Shown: in pieces, positions 34,222 through 41,372 of the stretch
Position numbering within the stretch: the stretch's first letter is position 1
Layout: every line of letters begins with the position of its first letter
Source: Pseudomonas sp. GL-B-19
GTDB lineage: Bacteria > Pseudomonadota > Gammaproteobacteria > Pseudomonadales > Pseudomonadaceae
Direction of reading: 5' to 3'
Assembly: GCF_019956415.1 (NCBI RefSeq)
Contig: NZ_JAHBDK010000018.1
Location: forward strand, 62,001 to 126,000
Length of the DNA: 64,000 nt
Notes under the pieces: generated by a model
Told to the model about the DNA's origin: nothing
What the model saw: the letters and a program-made list of their open reading frames with translations, nothing else
The model's database searches: none
Program-made: the position numbers and the translations under genes

Positions 34222-34287
34222 CTAGCCCGCCAAATAAGGAATGGCGGTAATAATGCTTGGCTGGCAGCGCAATACGGTGGAAGTCAT
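34222..34287 (-). CDS. Leader peptide of the ilvA attenuator
   Basis: A 21-codon ORF, ATG at 34287 and TAG at 34222-34224, too short for usual gene finders. It contains Thr, Val and Leu early and then the run SIITAI, so Ile and Thr codons cluster just where a stalled ribosome would cover the first pairing segment. GCCAGCCAA (34257-34265) can pair with TTGGCGGGC (34225-34233) with one mismatch; the latter can instead pair with the left arm of the terminator. This is the classic 1:2, 2:3, 3:4 layout of amino-acid attenuators. Translation is inferred; no ribosome-site data exist here. Confidence 0.65.
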   Translation of the reverse strand: MTSTVLRCQPSIITAIPYLAG

Positions 34288-34385
34288 GGCTGGAAATTAG
34301 CCTTGGGTTGGTGGCAAGTCAATGGCCAATTTTCTTCGGCTTCTGTAGGGTGCTGATTCTGCTCATTGTCCCACGGAAGGAAACC

Positions 34386-34695
34386 ATGAAGTCTGTCGCC
34401 CTGCCCCCTCGTTGCTTTGATTGCCTTTTCCGGATACACCGTTTCGGTGATGCTCCAGGCTGAACAGTCGTTGGTTGATTTCGGTATCAGCCTGATGTCG
34501 CGGCCGGATACTGCGCAGGTGGTGATTGATCTTTACCTGTTGGCGACGCTGGCGGCAATCTGGATGTATAAGGATGCGCGCAAGCGGGGGCGGTCGGTGG
34601 CGTCGGTGATGCCCTATCTGTTGATCACGGCGATTTTTGTGTCTGTCGGGCCATTGTTGTATCTCGTCGTTCGGGGGCTGCAAACCCGAAAATAG
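34386..34695 (+). pseudogene. DUF2834-like small membrane protein with an early frameshift
   Basis: The body (YTVSVMLQAEQSLVDFG.., DLYLLATLAAIWMYKDARKRG, LLITAIFVSVGPLLYLVV) is a three-helix membrane protein of about 100 residues, of the DUF2834 kind. A good ribosome site (GGAAGGAAA) and ATG at 34386 begin in a different frame. If one C were removed from the five-C run at 34404-34408 the two join smoothly as MKSVALPLVALIAFSGYTV. So there is a one-base insertion, real or a sequencing error. A TTG at 34417 could in theory start the remaining frame, without its first helix. Confidence 0.7.
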
Positions 34696-34712
34696 TGTTC
34701 TTGAGATTGCCT

Positions 34713-34774
34713 TCGCGAGCAGGCTCGCTCTCACTTTGGATATGTGGCGTTTACATACCTGTGGGAGCGAGCCA
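34713..34774. repeat. REPIN (GTGGGAGCGAGCC type, shortened)
   Basis: CGCGAGCAGGCTCGCTCTCAC at 34714-34734 faces GTGGGAGCGAGCC at 34761-34773 in inverted order. It lies between the DUF2834 gene and the end of the dehydrogenase gene. Confidence 0.75.
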
Positions 34775-34792
34775 GAGCCCCAGTACCGAGGG

Positions 34793-35944
34793 TTATTTCA
34801 GGCCAACCTTGTACAACGCCCCGTCGTCTTCGTCGGTCAACACATACAAATACCCATCCGGGCCTTGCCGTACATCCCGGATCCGGGCCTTGAACTCACC
34901 GAGCAAGCGCTCCTCGTGAACGACTTTATCGCCATCAATCTGCAAGCGGATCAACTCCTGGCTCACCAGCGCGCCGATGAACACGTTGTGCTGCCAGGCT
35001 TTGAAACGATCACCGTCGTAGAACGCCATCCCGCTCAGGCCCGGGGATTTTTCCCAGACATGATGAGGCCCCACGGTGCCTTCGGCGGTCTTGCCCTTGG
35101 CTTCCGGGATCGGCTGATCGGAATAGTTGATGCCGTGGGTTGCCAGTGGCCAGCCGTAGTTTTTACCTCGCTCGATGATGTTCAGCTCGTCGCCGCCTTG
35201 AGGCCCATGCTCGTTCTCCCAGAGCACGCCGGTCCACGGATTGAGCGCAGCGCCTTGCGGGTTACGCTGGCCATAGGACCAGATTTCCGGGCGCACGCCG
35301 GCTTGACCGACAAAGGGGTTATCGTCCGGCACTTGGCCGTCCGGGTAGATCCGTACGACTTTGCCTTGTAGCTTGTCGAGGTCCTGGGCCGTTGGCCGGT
35401 CATTGTTTTCGCCGAGCGTGATGAACAGATAGCCGTCGCGATCAAACACCAGTCGCGAACCGAAGTGGTTGCCGACAGAGAGCTTCGGCTCCTGGCGAAA
35501 GATCACTTGGAAGTCCTGGAGCGTTTTCAGGTCTTCGGACAATTGCCCTCGACCGACCGCCGTACCCGCCTTGTCGCCCGCGCCACCACCTTCGGCATAC
35601 GACAGATACACCGTACGGTCCTGCTTGAAGTCCGGGGACAGCACCACATCCAGCAAGCCGCCCTGCCCCTTGGCCCAGACCTTCGGCACGCCATCAATCG
35701 GGGCGGACAGTTCGCCGTCAACGCTGACGACACGCAGGTTGCCCGGCCGCTCGGTGACCAACATGCCCTTGCGATCGGGCAGGAACGCGAGCGACCACGG
35801 ATGTTCCAGCCCCTTGGTGATCGTGGCGACTTCAAGGGTGCCCTGTTCGCTTTCCAGTTCCTGGACCGGCGCGGCAAAAACGGGCGTTGCGGCGGTGTTC
35901 AGTGCGCAAGCACACAGGGTAGCCAAGAGGGTTTTACGCAACAT
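34793..35944 (-). CDS. PQQ-dependent soluble aldose sugar dehydrogenase-like protein
   Basis: 383 residues with a Sec signal peptide (cut after VFA), so periplasmic. The six-bladed propeller of YliI/GDH-B type dehydrogenases is evident: GLEHPWSLAFLPDRKGMLVTER, GQGGLLDVVLSPDF, SVGNHFGSRLVFDRDGYLFITLG, YGQRNPQGAALNPWTG, ENEHGPQGGDELN and YGWPLATHGINYSDQPI. His and Arg residues in these motifs contact PQQ and calcium in E. coli YliI. It oxidises aldoses with PQQ; the physiological sugar is uncertain. Confidence 0.87.
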   Translation of the reverse strand: MLRKTLLATLCACALNTAATPVFAAPVQELESEQGTLEVATITKGLEHPWSLAFLPDRKGMLVTERPGNLRVVSVDGELSAPIDGVPKVWAKGQGGLLDVVLSPDFKQDRTVYLSYAEGGGAGDKAGTAVGRGQLSEDLKTLQDFQVIFRQEPKLSVGNHFGSRLVFDRDGYLFITLGENNDRPTAQDLDKLQGKVVRIYPDGQVPDDNPFVGQAGVRPEIWSYGQRNPQGAALNPWTGVLWENEHGPQGGDELNIIERGKNYGWPLATHGINYSDQPIPEAKGKTAEGTVGPHHVWEKSPGLSGMAFYDGDRFKAWQHNVFIGALVSQELIRLQIDGDKVVHEERLLGEFKARIRDVRQGPDGYLYVLTDEDDGALYKVGLK

Positions 35945-35969
35945 GCACGATTCCTTTTGTCGTTCCTAT

Positions 35970-36320
35970 TCAACGGTTGCTGGTGCCTGCATCTCGCGGA
36001 GGTGGATTGGGAATGAATATCGGTGGGCTCGTGGGAGCCGATTGACTTTGGGGGTAACGGTTGCCAATGCCGCCGTTTTCCAGGGTCGGAGGGCGCGGCG
36101 GCACCGGCACGGTATTTGGCGCTCGCATGGCCGGGGCGCTGGGTTGCGAGCCTTGCATGCTGTTCGGGTTGGCGCGGCGAATCGGGCTGTTGTAAGGATT
36201 GCTCGAAGCCCCTGTCGGGCTTTGGGCCAGCAGCAATAATGGCGATGGCGTCGCGTGCGCCAGACTGCTCAGCAAACCACTCAGCACCAATACGGCGCAG
36301 CCGAGCACATATCTGTTCAT
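35970..36320 (-). CDS. Secreted Pro/Asn-rich small protein, function unknown
   Basis: 116 residues. A signal peptide (LGCAVLVLSGLLSSLAHA) is followed by a low-complexity body rich in Pro, Asn, Ser and Arg (NPYNSPIRRANPN, VPVPPRPPTLENGG, SPPIFIPNPPPRDAG). It is probably exported and disordered. It is the gene upstream of the dehydrogenase, 25 bases away on the same strand, so they may be co-transcribed. No family is recognised. Confidence 0.6.
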   Translation of the reverse strand: MNRYVLGCAVLVLSGLLSSLAHATPSPLLLLAQSPTGASSNPYNSPIRRANPNSMQGSQPSAPAMRAPNTVPVPPRPPTLENGGIGNRYPQSQSAPTSPPIFIPNPPPRDAGTSNR

Positions 36321-36506
36321 GGGGGAGCCTCTCTACGTGGATAGAGTCTTCGATAGCACGCTACGCCCGGGGTTCGGATTTGTTAACTAAAACCTCTTTC
36401 ATAAGATGTAACACGAGACGACCACCCCCCCGGCCGGGGCCGCAACTGACTGAAACTTTTGCTTCAGGCCAAAGGTCACCTGATCATCACTTGCGAGAAG
36501 ACGACC

Positions 36507-37352
36507 ATGGCACGAGCAATCTGGAAAGGCGCAATCAGTTTCGGGCTGGTGCATATCCCTGTAGCGCTGGTGTCGGCGACGTCTTCCCAGGGGGTGGATT
36601 TCGACTGGCTCGACAGCCGCAGCATGGAACCGGTCGGATACAAACGCGTGAACAAGGTCACCGGCAAGGAAGTCACCAAGGAGCACATCGTCAAAGGTGT
36701 GCAGTACGAAAAGGGTCGGTACGTGGTCCTGAGCGAAGAAGAGATCAAGTCGGCGCATCCGTTATCCACGCAAACCATCGACATCTTTGCCTTTGTCGAC
36801 AGTGAGCAGATCCCTCTGCAAAACATTGATACGCCCTACTACCTCGCCCCGGATAAACGCGGCGGCAAGGTGTACGCGCTGTTGCGCGAAACGTTGAGCA
36901 AAACCAATAAAGTCGCCCTCGCCCATGTCGTGTTGCACACTCGCCAGCACCTGGCAGCGTTGATGCCGCTGGAATCGGCGATGGTGTTGGTGATGCTGCG
37001 CTGGCCAGCGCAAGTGCGCAGCCTCGATACGCTTGAGCTGGGCAGCGAAGTGACCAAGCCCGAACTGGCCAAGGGCGAACTCGATATGGCCAAGCGTCTG
37101 GTGCAAGACATGAGCGCCGACTGGAAACCCGAGGACTATCGCGACAGTTTTGAAGACAAGATCATGGCGCTGGTCGAGAAGAAGGCCAATGAAGGCAAGA
37201 TTGAGGACGTCGAGACGACGGGTGAAGAAGAGCGCAAAACGGCGGATGTTATTGATTTGACCGAGTTGCTGAAACGTAGCTTGGGTAACAAGGGCGCCGG
37301 GAAAGCCAAACCAGCTGCGCAGAAAAAAGCCACGAAGGCTTCTCGGGGCTAG
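36507..37352 (+). CDS. ku: Ku, end-binding protein of bacterial NHEJ
   Basis: 281 residues from the ATG at 36507 (MARAIWKGAISFGLVHIPV, the invariant start of bacterial Ku). The core beta-barrel ring (FDWLDSRSMEPVGYKRVNKVTGKEV, EEEIKSAHPLSTQTIDI, YYLAPDKRGGKVYALLRE) is complete. The tail from about 255 is rich in Lys and Ala (GKAKPAAQKKATKA), matching the extended basic C-terminus that helps DNA threading and LigD recruitment. It binds double-strand ends as a homodimer. LigD is not in the window. Confidence 0.93.
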   Translation: MARAIWKGAISFGLVHIPVALVSATSSQGVDFDWLDSRSMEPVGYKRVNKVTGKEVTKEHIVKGVQYEKGRYVVLSEEEIKSAHPLSTQTIDIFAFVDSEQIPLQNIDTPYYLAPDKRGGKVYALLRETLSKTNKVALAHVVLHTRQHLAALMPLESAMVLVMLRWPAQVRSLDTLELGSEVTKPELAKGELDMAKRLVQDMSADWKPEDYRDSFEDKIMALVEKKANEGKIEDVETTGEEERKTADVIDLTELLKRSLGNKGAGKAKPAAQKKATKASRG

Positions 37353-37402
37353 TTCCGGATTTTGCGGTGTTTGTTATGGCCTCATCGTCGGAACGCCGCC
37401 CG

Positions 37403-37469
37403 GAGCAAGCTCGGCTCCTACAATGGATTTGTGTACGCCGCAAATCAATTGTAGGAGCCGAGCTTGCTC
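37403..37469. repeat. REPIN (GAGCAAGCTCGGCTCCTAC type)
   Basis: A 22-base arm at 37403-37424 is repeated as its exact reverse complement at 37448-37469, with 23 bases between. The preceding 20 bases (CTCATCGTCGGAACGCCGCC) are the same block seen at 25273. Confidence 0.9.
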
Positions 37470-37499
37470 GCGATAGCTTAATCCGCCACAACACATAAT

Positions 37500-38411
37500 T
37501 CAGATCAGAACAAACACCGCCAGCAACCCACCAAAAATCCCCCACTTCCCAAAATAGTAAAGCTTGCGATTGGTTTTCTTCAGCGCTTTGGCCCGCAGGC
37601 GGACTTTGTAGACTCTGGTAAACAAAAGGTTAATGCCGCCGGTCCTGTCGCCCTCTTCGTTCGGCGCGCCTGCCGCCGACATGATGTTACGGCTGAACCA
37701 GCCATTGAACGCCGCCGCCCAGCGGTATTTCATCGGGCGCTCGACATCACAGAACAGAATGATTCGGTTCTGTTGCGTGGTGTTTTCCGCGTAATGAATG
37801 AACGTTTCGTCGAACATCACCGCTTCGCCATCGCGCCAGTGGTAGTTCTCGCCGTCGACATTGATATAGCAACCGGCATCGTTCGGCGTTTCCAGGCCCA
37901 AGTGGTAGCGGTAGGAACCGGCATAAGGATCGCGGTGCCGGACCAGTCTGGAACCCGGCGGCAATTCGGCGAACATCGCCGCCTTGATCGAGCCGATGCC
38001 CTGCACCAGTTCAGTGGTGCGCGGGCAGAGTTTCATCGCCGAAGGATGGCTGTCGCCGTACCACTTCAGGTAAAACCGCTTCCATCCCGTCTTGAAGAAC
38101 GAGTTGAAGCCGACATCGTTGTATTGATCCGAGCGCTTGATGTCCCCCGCCTTCAGCAGGTTCTGGCCTTCGGTGCGGATTTCTTCCCAGTGCGTCTGCA
38201 ACGGGCTTAGGTCTGGGAAGTCCGCTGGATTGAGATAGGGCTTGTTGGGAATTTTCGAAAACATATAAAGGAAGCAATTGAACGGCGCCAGGAACGTAGA
38301 GTGATCGCTCAGTTGGCGGCCCAGCTTGTGGCGCACGCGACCGCGCAGGTGGACGTACGCAATGGAGGCAACGTAAATAAAGGCAATGATCAGTTTCACA
38401 GAAATCGTCAC
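37500..38411 (-). CDS. lpxO: Lipid A 2-hydroxylase LpxO
   Basis: 303 residues from a GTG at 38411; no ATG is available before the conserved region. An N-terminal membrane helix (LIIAFIYVASIAYVHL) and a second hydrophobic stretch at the C-terminus flank an Asp/Asn beta-hydroxylase domain with the iron/oxoglutarate ligands: His and Asp in VRHRDPYAGSYRYH, and His in FIHYAENTTQQNRIILF. LpxO adds a 2-hydroxyl to the secondary acyl chain of lipid A at the cytoplasmic membrane, which alters resistance to cationic peptides. The full-length similarity to Pseudomonas LpxO supports the symbol. Confidence 0.9.
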   Translation of the reverse strand: MTISVKLIIAFIYVASIAYVHLRGRVRHKLGRQLSDHSTFLAPFNCFLYMFSKIPNKPYLNPADFPDLSPLQTHWEEIRTEGQNLLKAGDIKRSDQYNDVGFNSFFKTGWKRFYLKWYGDSHPSAMKLCPRTTELVQGIGSIKAAMFAELPPGSRLVRHRDPYAGSYRYHLGLETPNDAGCYINVDGENYHWRDGEAVMFDETFIHYAENTTQQNRIILFCDVERPMKYRWAAAFNGWFSRNIMSAAGAPNEEGDRTGGINLLFTRVYKVRLRAKALKKTNRKLYYFGKWGIFGGLLAVFVLI

Positions 38412-39006
38412 ACGTCAGAAGTGAACAAACTGCCTTCCCTGCCAGCCTGTCGGCCAATGGACTTGTGCAGCGTCTGAAAACGAAACAGCGGACCCGATAG
38501 CGCCGTCGTCGAACCGGTAGCGGCTATCGGCCACCGTGTTGAAAAATCGCATTTTAGCCACGGTTTGTCACAAATAGTTAGCATTCAGGTGTGAAAATCT
38601 GTTCGCGGATACCGTCAATGCGCCCGAGCGGTCTCAACGCCCTATCGTTTAAAGAGCCAGACCAGTACAATCGCCGCCAAACATTACGCGCCCCCCTTGG
38701 TTGATGACGGGAATGAACCCCGTCTCAGCGCACTTCGACTCGGGCCAAGCGCTCCATATGCTGCTGTCCACTTATTGCCAGATGGACCTTCCGCTTCTGA
38801 CCGGGATGCATTTCCCGTGGTTTGAATACCGGAAACGGGTACTGAATCGGTACTGCCGCAACCCTAGCTACTCTGAATGCTTCGCAGGAAAAACCTTTGA
38901 TCTCTACAGCTAACATCACGATGCAGTTTTAATCGGGTGTTTCTGCGGGCTACAGCCAGCAAATACGGGGGTCTCAAGCCGCATCAACCCCCGGTATTTC
39001 TCTCCA
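38412..39006. other. Gap before the accessory region; one doubtful small ORF
   Basis: About 600 bases with no clear gene. The lpxO promoter should lie at the left end. A plus-strand ORF from the ATG at 38704 to 38913 (69 codons, TYCQMDLPLLTGMHF.., ending FAGKTFDLYS) has no ribosome site and no family I know; I do not call it. A hairpin-like GGGGGT / ACCCCC pair occurs at 38968-38992, within bases leading into the first boundary motif. Confidence 0.4.
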
Positions 39007-39048
39007 TTGGCCCAAAAATTGGCCCAAACCTCCGGCGTTCTGCCGACC
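39007..39048 (+). repeat. Boundary motif copy A
   Basis: TTGGCCC-AAAAA-TTGGCCC is a short direct repeat, followed by CCTCCGGCGTTCTGCCGACCG. Related but diverged sequences occur at 40992 and 41932, each a little upstream of small ORFs. Such A-rich direct repeats are often seen beside integrase genes or att sites of Pseudomonas islands; that reading is inference. Confidence 0.5.
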
Positions 39049-39113
39049 GTAAATAACTCCAAATTTTCTACTTCTCGTCGATTCGCTCTCGCCCAAATCT
39101 CACGCCTCGATTA

Positions 39114-39129
39114 CTGTATATATGAACAG
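39114..39129 (+). promoter_or_regulatory. LexA (SOS) box upstream of the coiled-coil gene
   Basis: CTGTATATATGAACAG fits the gammaproteobacterial LexA operator CTGT-N8-ACAG exactly, with the usual A/T-rich centre. It ends 18 bases before the start codon, where it would cover the promoter or start of transcription. Confidence 0.75.
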
Positions 39130-39147
39130 CATCAATAAGGCATGGTC

Positions 39148-39492
39148 ATGGACCCGTACGACATCGAAGACACCAGCGACTGGCTGGGATGCCCGACCGA
39201 GCTTGAGACCTGCACTCACTACCTGCGCATGCTGGAAAACGAGGTGCAGGAACTGAGCCTGCAATTGAGGAAGGCACGGGAAGACGTCTACGGGCTGGTG
39301 CAGATGTACGACGAAGTCGTTGCGCAACGCGATGAAGCAATGAGCAATCTCCGGCACAGATCCGGACAGCTCGCATTCGTCCGTAAGCAACTGTACGACC
39401 TCGACATAACGGCCAGAGGGAACAAACGCGAAGCAGACCGCCTTCGTGGGATGCTAGATGGCCTTACCCCCGAACCAAAAACGATCATTTAA
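39148..39492 (+). CDS. Coiled-coil protein under a LexA box, function unknown
   Basis: 114 residues from the ATG at 39148, which sits seven bases after AAGG; an ATG at 39142 is too close to that site. After an acidic start (MDPYDIEDTSDWLGCP) the protein is almost wholly helical with heptad character (YLRMLENEVQELSLQLRKARED, then VAQRDEAMSNLRHRSGQLAFVRKQL). It lacks any enzyme motif. The SOS box directly upstream points to damage-induced expression. It is the first gene after boundary motif A. No family recognised. Confidence 0.65.
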   Translation: MDPYDIEDTSDWLGCPTELETCTHYLRMLENEVQELSLQLRKAREDVYGLVQMYDEVVAQRDEAMSNLRHRSGQLAFVRKQLYDLDITARGNKREADRLRGMLDGLTPEPKTII

Positions 39493-39966
39493 GCTCAAAA
39501 TTCATCTTTATGCCTCAGCTAACACCCGGATGCGGTATGAAATGCATTTTCATGATTGCTGACGATCCGCGTTTGCAGGGCCAAGTCGGCTTCGGAGAGC
39601 ACCCGAGTGACTGAAAACGGCCAAAAACGGCCACTTTTATCACTGTCCGCCTGCAGAATCGTCCCTGGGTTTTCCTTTCTACCTTCTACTGCCGTGCCCC
39701 CTAAAGGCAAAGCGTTAGGTCTCCAATCCCGCTGGATAGCATCCGGATGAATCCCCCCCCCACATGTGGGGAATCTCATTGTTTGGGGGGAGTTTTCGTC
39801 TGAAGGAAGTAGCCTTGAACGTAGCGCTACAGACTCATGGCTTGCAGCCAAGCGTCTTTCATTCAAATGGCTTGATTCTTGCCTTATTTGCTCATACGAG
39901 GTTCATGAACCTCACAGCCCCCATTAGAAAACACTAAAATAAAAACAGCGGTATGGGAGATGCGTC
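39493..39966. other. Non-coding stretch with a C-rich palindrome
   Basis: I see no convincing gene. A minus-strand frame over most of it (39519-39866) lacks a ribosome site and a family match. CCCCACATGTGGGG at 39758-39771 is a perfect palindrome inside a run of nine C followed later by six G, so it may form a strong hairpin. The flank towards 39960 becomes A+T rich and includes the ribosome site of the next small ORF. Confidence 0.35.
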
Positions 39967-40062
39967 ATGTCGAATCACCCTCTGATGCTAACGGTTGTCT
40001 TCTTTTTTTACACCCTCAGCCTCGCTTGGTGGCTTTCCGAGGCTTTCCTAGATTTGCTTTGA
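39967..40062 (+). CDS. 31-residue single-helix membrane peptide
   Basis: A short ORF with GGGAG placed about eight bases before the ATG. It encodes a few polar residues (MSNHPLM) and then one hydrophobic helix of about 20 residues (LTVVFFFYTLSLAWWLSEAF) with an acidic end. This would be a small inner-membrane peptide. Small hydrophobic peptides in accessory DNA include type I toxins and membrane-stress modulators, but nothing here proves that. It was found by reading; its reality rests on the ribosome site and composition. Confidence 0.45.
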   Translation: MSNHPLMLTVVFFFYTLSLAWWLSEAFLDLL

Positions 40063-40248
40063 TTCGATGGAAAAAGTGAATAGAACCTGATTCTTCGCAG
40101 CTCCGAGGGATCGTTTATGGCTAGCTTTAACAATTTTCAACGCCCGGAATGGGTCGCTAGCTTCCTATAGCCAAGAGCTGCAATCGGCTGTGGCTTCAAC
40201 CGGTCGACACAACAGATTGGCTTAATCGTTCAGCGGGCATTTCGTTGT

Positions 40249-40659
40249 TTAGTGTTTTTTGAGGGGGCGATCAGGCTGAAGTAGGTTTACTACAGCCATC
40301 ACCAGATCATCACTAGACCAGGGCTTGGCCAGATACGTAGTTGAGTAGGGCACTATTGAGGCATCCAGCGCGTAGCCGGAGGTGAGAATCGTAGCGGTAG
40401 CGGGCCATTTCGCCTTAACCATCCTTATGAATTCCGCACCTTGGAGTTGACCTGGCAAAACTTGATCCGAGATCACCAGTGGGCAACCGTCCGGCATGCT
40501 CCGTAGGTAGGTCAAAGCGTCATCGGCAGAGTCAAAGTCTAAGGAAAGTTGACCGATCTCGTTCAAGATATCGACGATCAACTTGCGAACTTCTGGGTCG
40601 TCCTCAACAACGATCGCCCATCCCACTACCAGCGAGAGCTTTCCCCATTCTCTGGACAC
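40249..40659 (-). CDS. Single-domain response regulator in the accessory region
   Basis: 136 residues from a GTG at 40659, seven bases after a strong AAGGAGCT site. It is a receiver only: VEDD at 18-21, phospho-Asp D65 (LVISDQVLPGQ), Thr in TILTSGYA and Lys in YLAKPWSSDDL. The type is that of the receivers attached to hybrid kinases. No kinase is near, so it must be served from elsewhere. It lies between motif A and the tRNA fragment, about 200 bases from the latter. Confidence 0.82.
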   Translation of the reverse strand: MSREWGKLSLVVGWAIVVEDDPEVRKLIVDILNEIGQLSLDFDSADDALTYLRSMPDGCPLVISDQVLPGQLQGAEFIRMVKAKWPATATILTSGYALDASIVPYSTTYLAKPWSSDDLVMAVVNLLQPDRPLKKH

Positions 40660-40854
40660 GCATAGCTCCTTTATCGGGTTCGAATTCCGAAACAGGCGGA
40701 GTTAACGTGTCCAGTGTAGGTGCTTTCTACGCGGCACTATGGATCCAATCGGCGGCGAAAAATGCCATAAGTGGGCACGTTGTGAACGGTTGAGGGAGCG
40801 TCGGCTTTGGGTCGACTGCGGCCCTTCGTGACAGGCAGAAATCCGCTATAAAGA

Positions 40855-40916
40855 GACGGTCTTGAAAACCGTCGACTGTAACAGGTCCATGAGTTCGAAT
40901 CCCATCGCCTCCGCCA
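40855..40916 (+). tRNA. 3' fragment of tRNA-Ser(UGA), likely an attachment-site copy
   Basis: Bases 40856-40872 give the anticodon arm (ACGGT-CTTGAAA-ACCGT, anticodon TGA), then the long variable arm of tRNA-Ser (CGACTGTAACAGGTC), the T arm (ATGAG-TTCGAAT-CCCAT, one A-C mismatch) and the acceptor end CGCCTCC-G-CCA. The 5' acceptor strand GGAGGCG and the D arm are absent from the bases before. It is therefore the 3' part only, the segment commonly duplicated when an element integrates into a tRNA gene. Confidence 0.8.
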
Positions 40917-40923
40917 TCTTTAT

Positions 40924-40957
40924 ACGACAAGGCCCTGATTATTCAGGGCTTTGTCGT
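40924..40957 (+). terminator. Long hairpin after the tRNA fragment
   Basis: ACGACAA-G-GCCCTGA-TTAT-TCAGGGC-T-TTGTCGT is a 15-pair stem with one G-T pair and a four-base loop, ending in T-rich sequence. It fits the native transcription terminator of the tRNA gene, carried along with the 3' fragment. Confidence 0.7.
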
Positions 40958-40991
40958 TTCTGGGGTTTGCCGAAAATCTTGGCGCTCGACA

Positions 40992-41066
40992 TGTGTTCCA
41001 TAACTATTTTTGAAGTGTTCCAGAACTAACCCGCATTTCACCCTTCTCCGGCGTCCAGTCGACCGC
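40992..41066 (+). repeat. Boundary motif copy B
   Basis: TGTTCCA..TATTTTTGAAG..TGTTCCA (two 7-base direct repeats around an A/T-rich core) is followed by CACCCTTCTCCGGCGTCCAGTCGACCGC, here split as CACCCTTCTCCGGC and GTCCAGTCGACCGC. The second part aligns with motif C (CACCTTCTCCCGGC / ATTCTGTCGGATCGC). It is the first sequence after the tRNA fragment and precedes two small ORFs. Confidence 0.5.
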
Positions 41067-41133
41067 TTCACCATCCCACTTGTGTCACACCACGTTTCGG
41101 CTGCTACGCTCACCTCTCCACGGAGGAATCGCG

Positions 41134-41343
41134 ATGCCCAATTCAGACTTGCTCCCTTCCCTACTCTTCAAGATCAACGAAAATCAACTCGCCCTTGAGG
41201 CTGCCATCATGGAACTCACGCTTTGGGTTGAGCAGCGCGGAGCGGCCGAGGTCGGCGGCAATATCCGCGGCGCCCTTCAAACGATCGACAAGAACGAGGA
41301 ATTCATCAAGATGACGCTCGCGGTGATGATGACACCCGAGTGA
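41134..41343 (+). CDS. 69-residue protein of the accessory cassettes, function unknown
   Basis: Starts at the ATG at 41134 after a GGAGG site. The protein (MPNSDLLPSLLFKINENQLA.., AIMELTLWVEQRGAAEVGGNI) is helical, with no membrane segment or enzyme motif. A decayed relative of its central part lies 1.2 kb downstream at 42393. Similar short proteins with the pattern INENQLALE..I..LTLWVE..G appear to be cassette-borne here, which suggests repeated capture of the same gene type. Confidence 0.65.
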   Translation: MPNSDLLPSLLFKINENQLALEAAIMELTLWVEQRGAAEVGGNIRGALQTIDKNEEFIKMTLAVMMTPE

Positions 41344-41372
41344 CTGCAATCGGTTAATGGAGTCTGGTAAGT

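Noticed and set aside
38704-38913. 69-codon plus-strand ORF
   Set aside because: No ribosome site, no recognisable family and no operon context; kept only as a remark on the gap.
39758-39771. CCCCACATGTGGGG palindrome as an operator
   Set aside because: It is embedded in C and G runs with no gene start close by, so simple sequence composition may explain it.
39519-39866. 115-codon minus-strand ORF
   Set aside because: No ribosome site and a composition typical of chance frames; it also runs across a run of nine C.
40727-40930. Minus-strand ORF containing GDGIRTHGPVTVDGFQD
   Set aside because: This is the familiar false ORF produced by reading a tRNA-Ser gene backwards.
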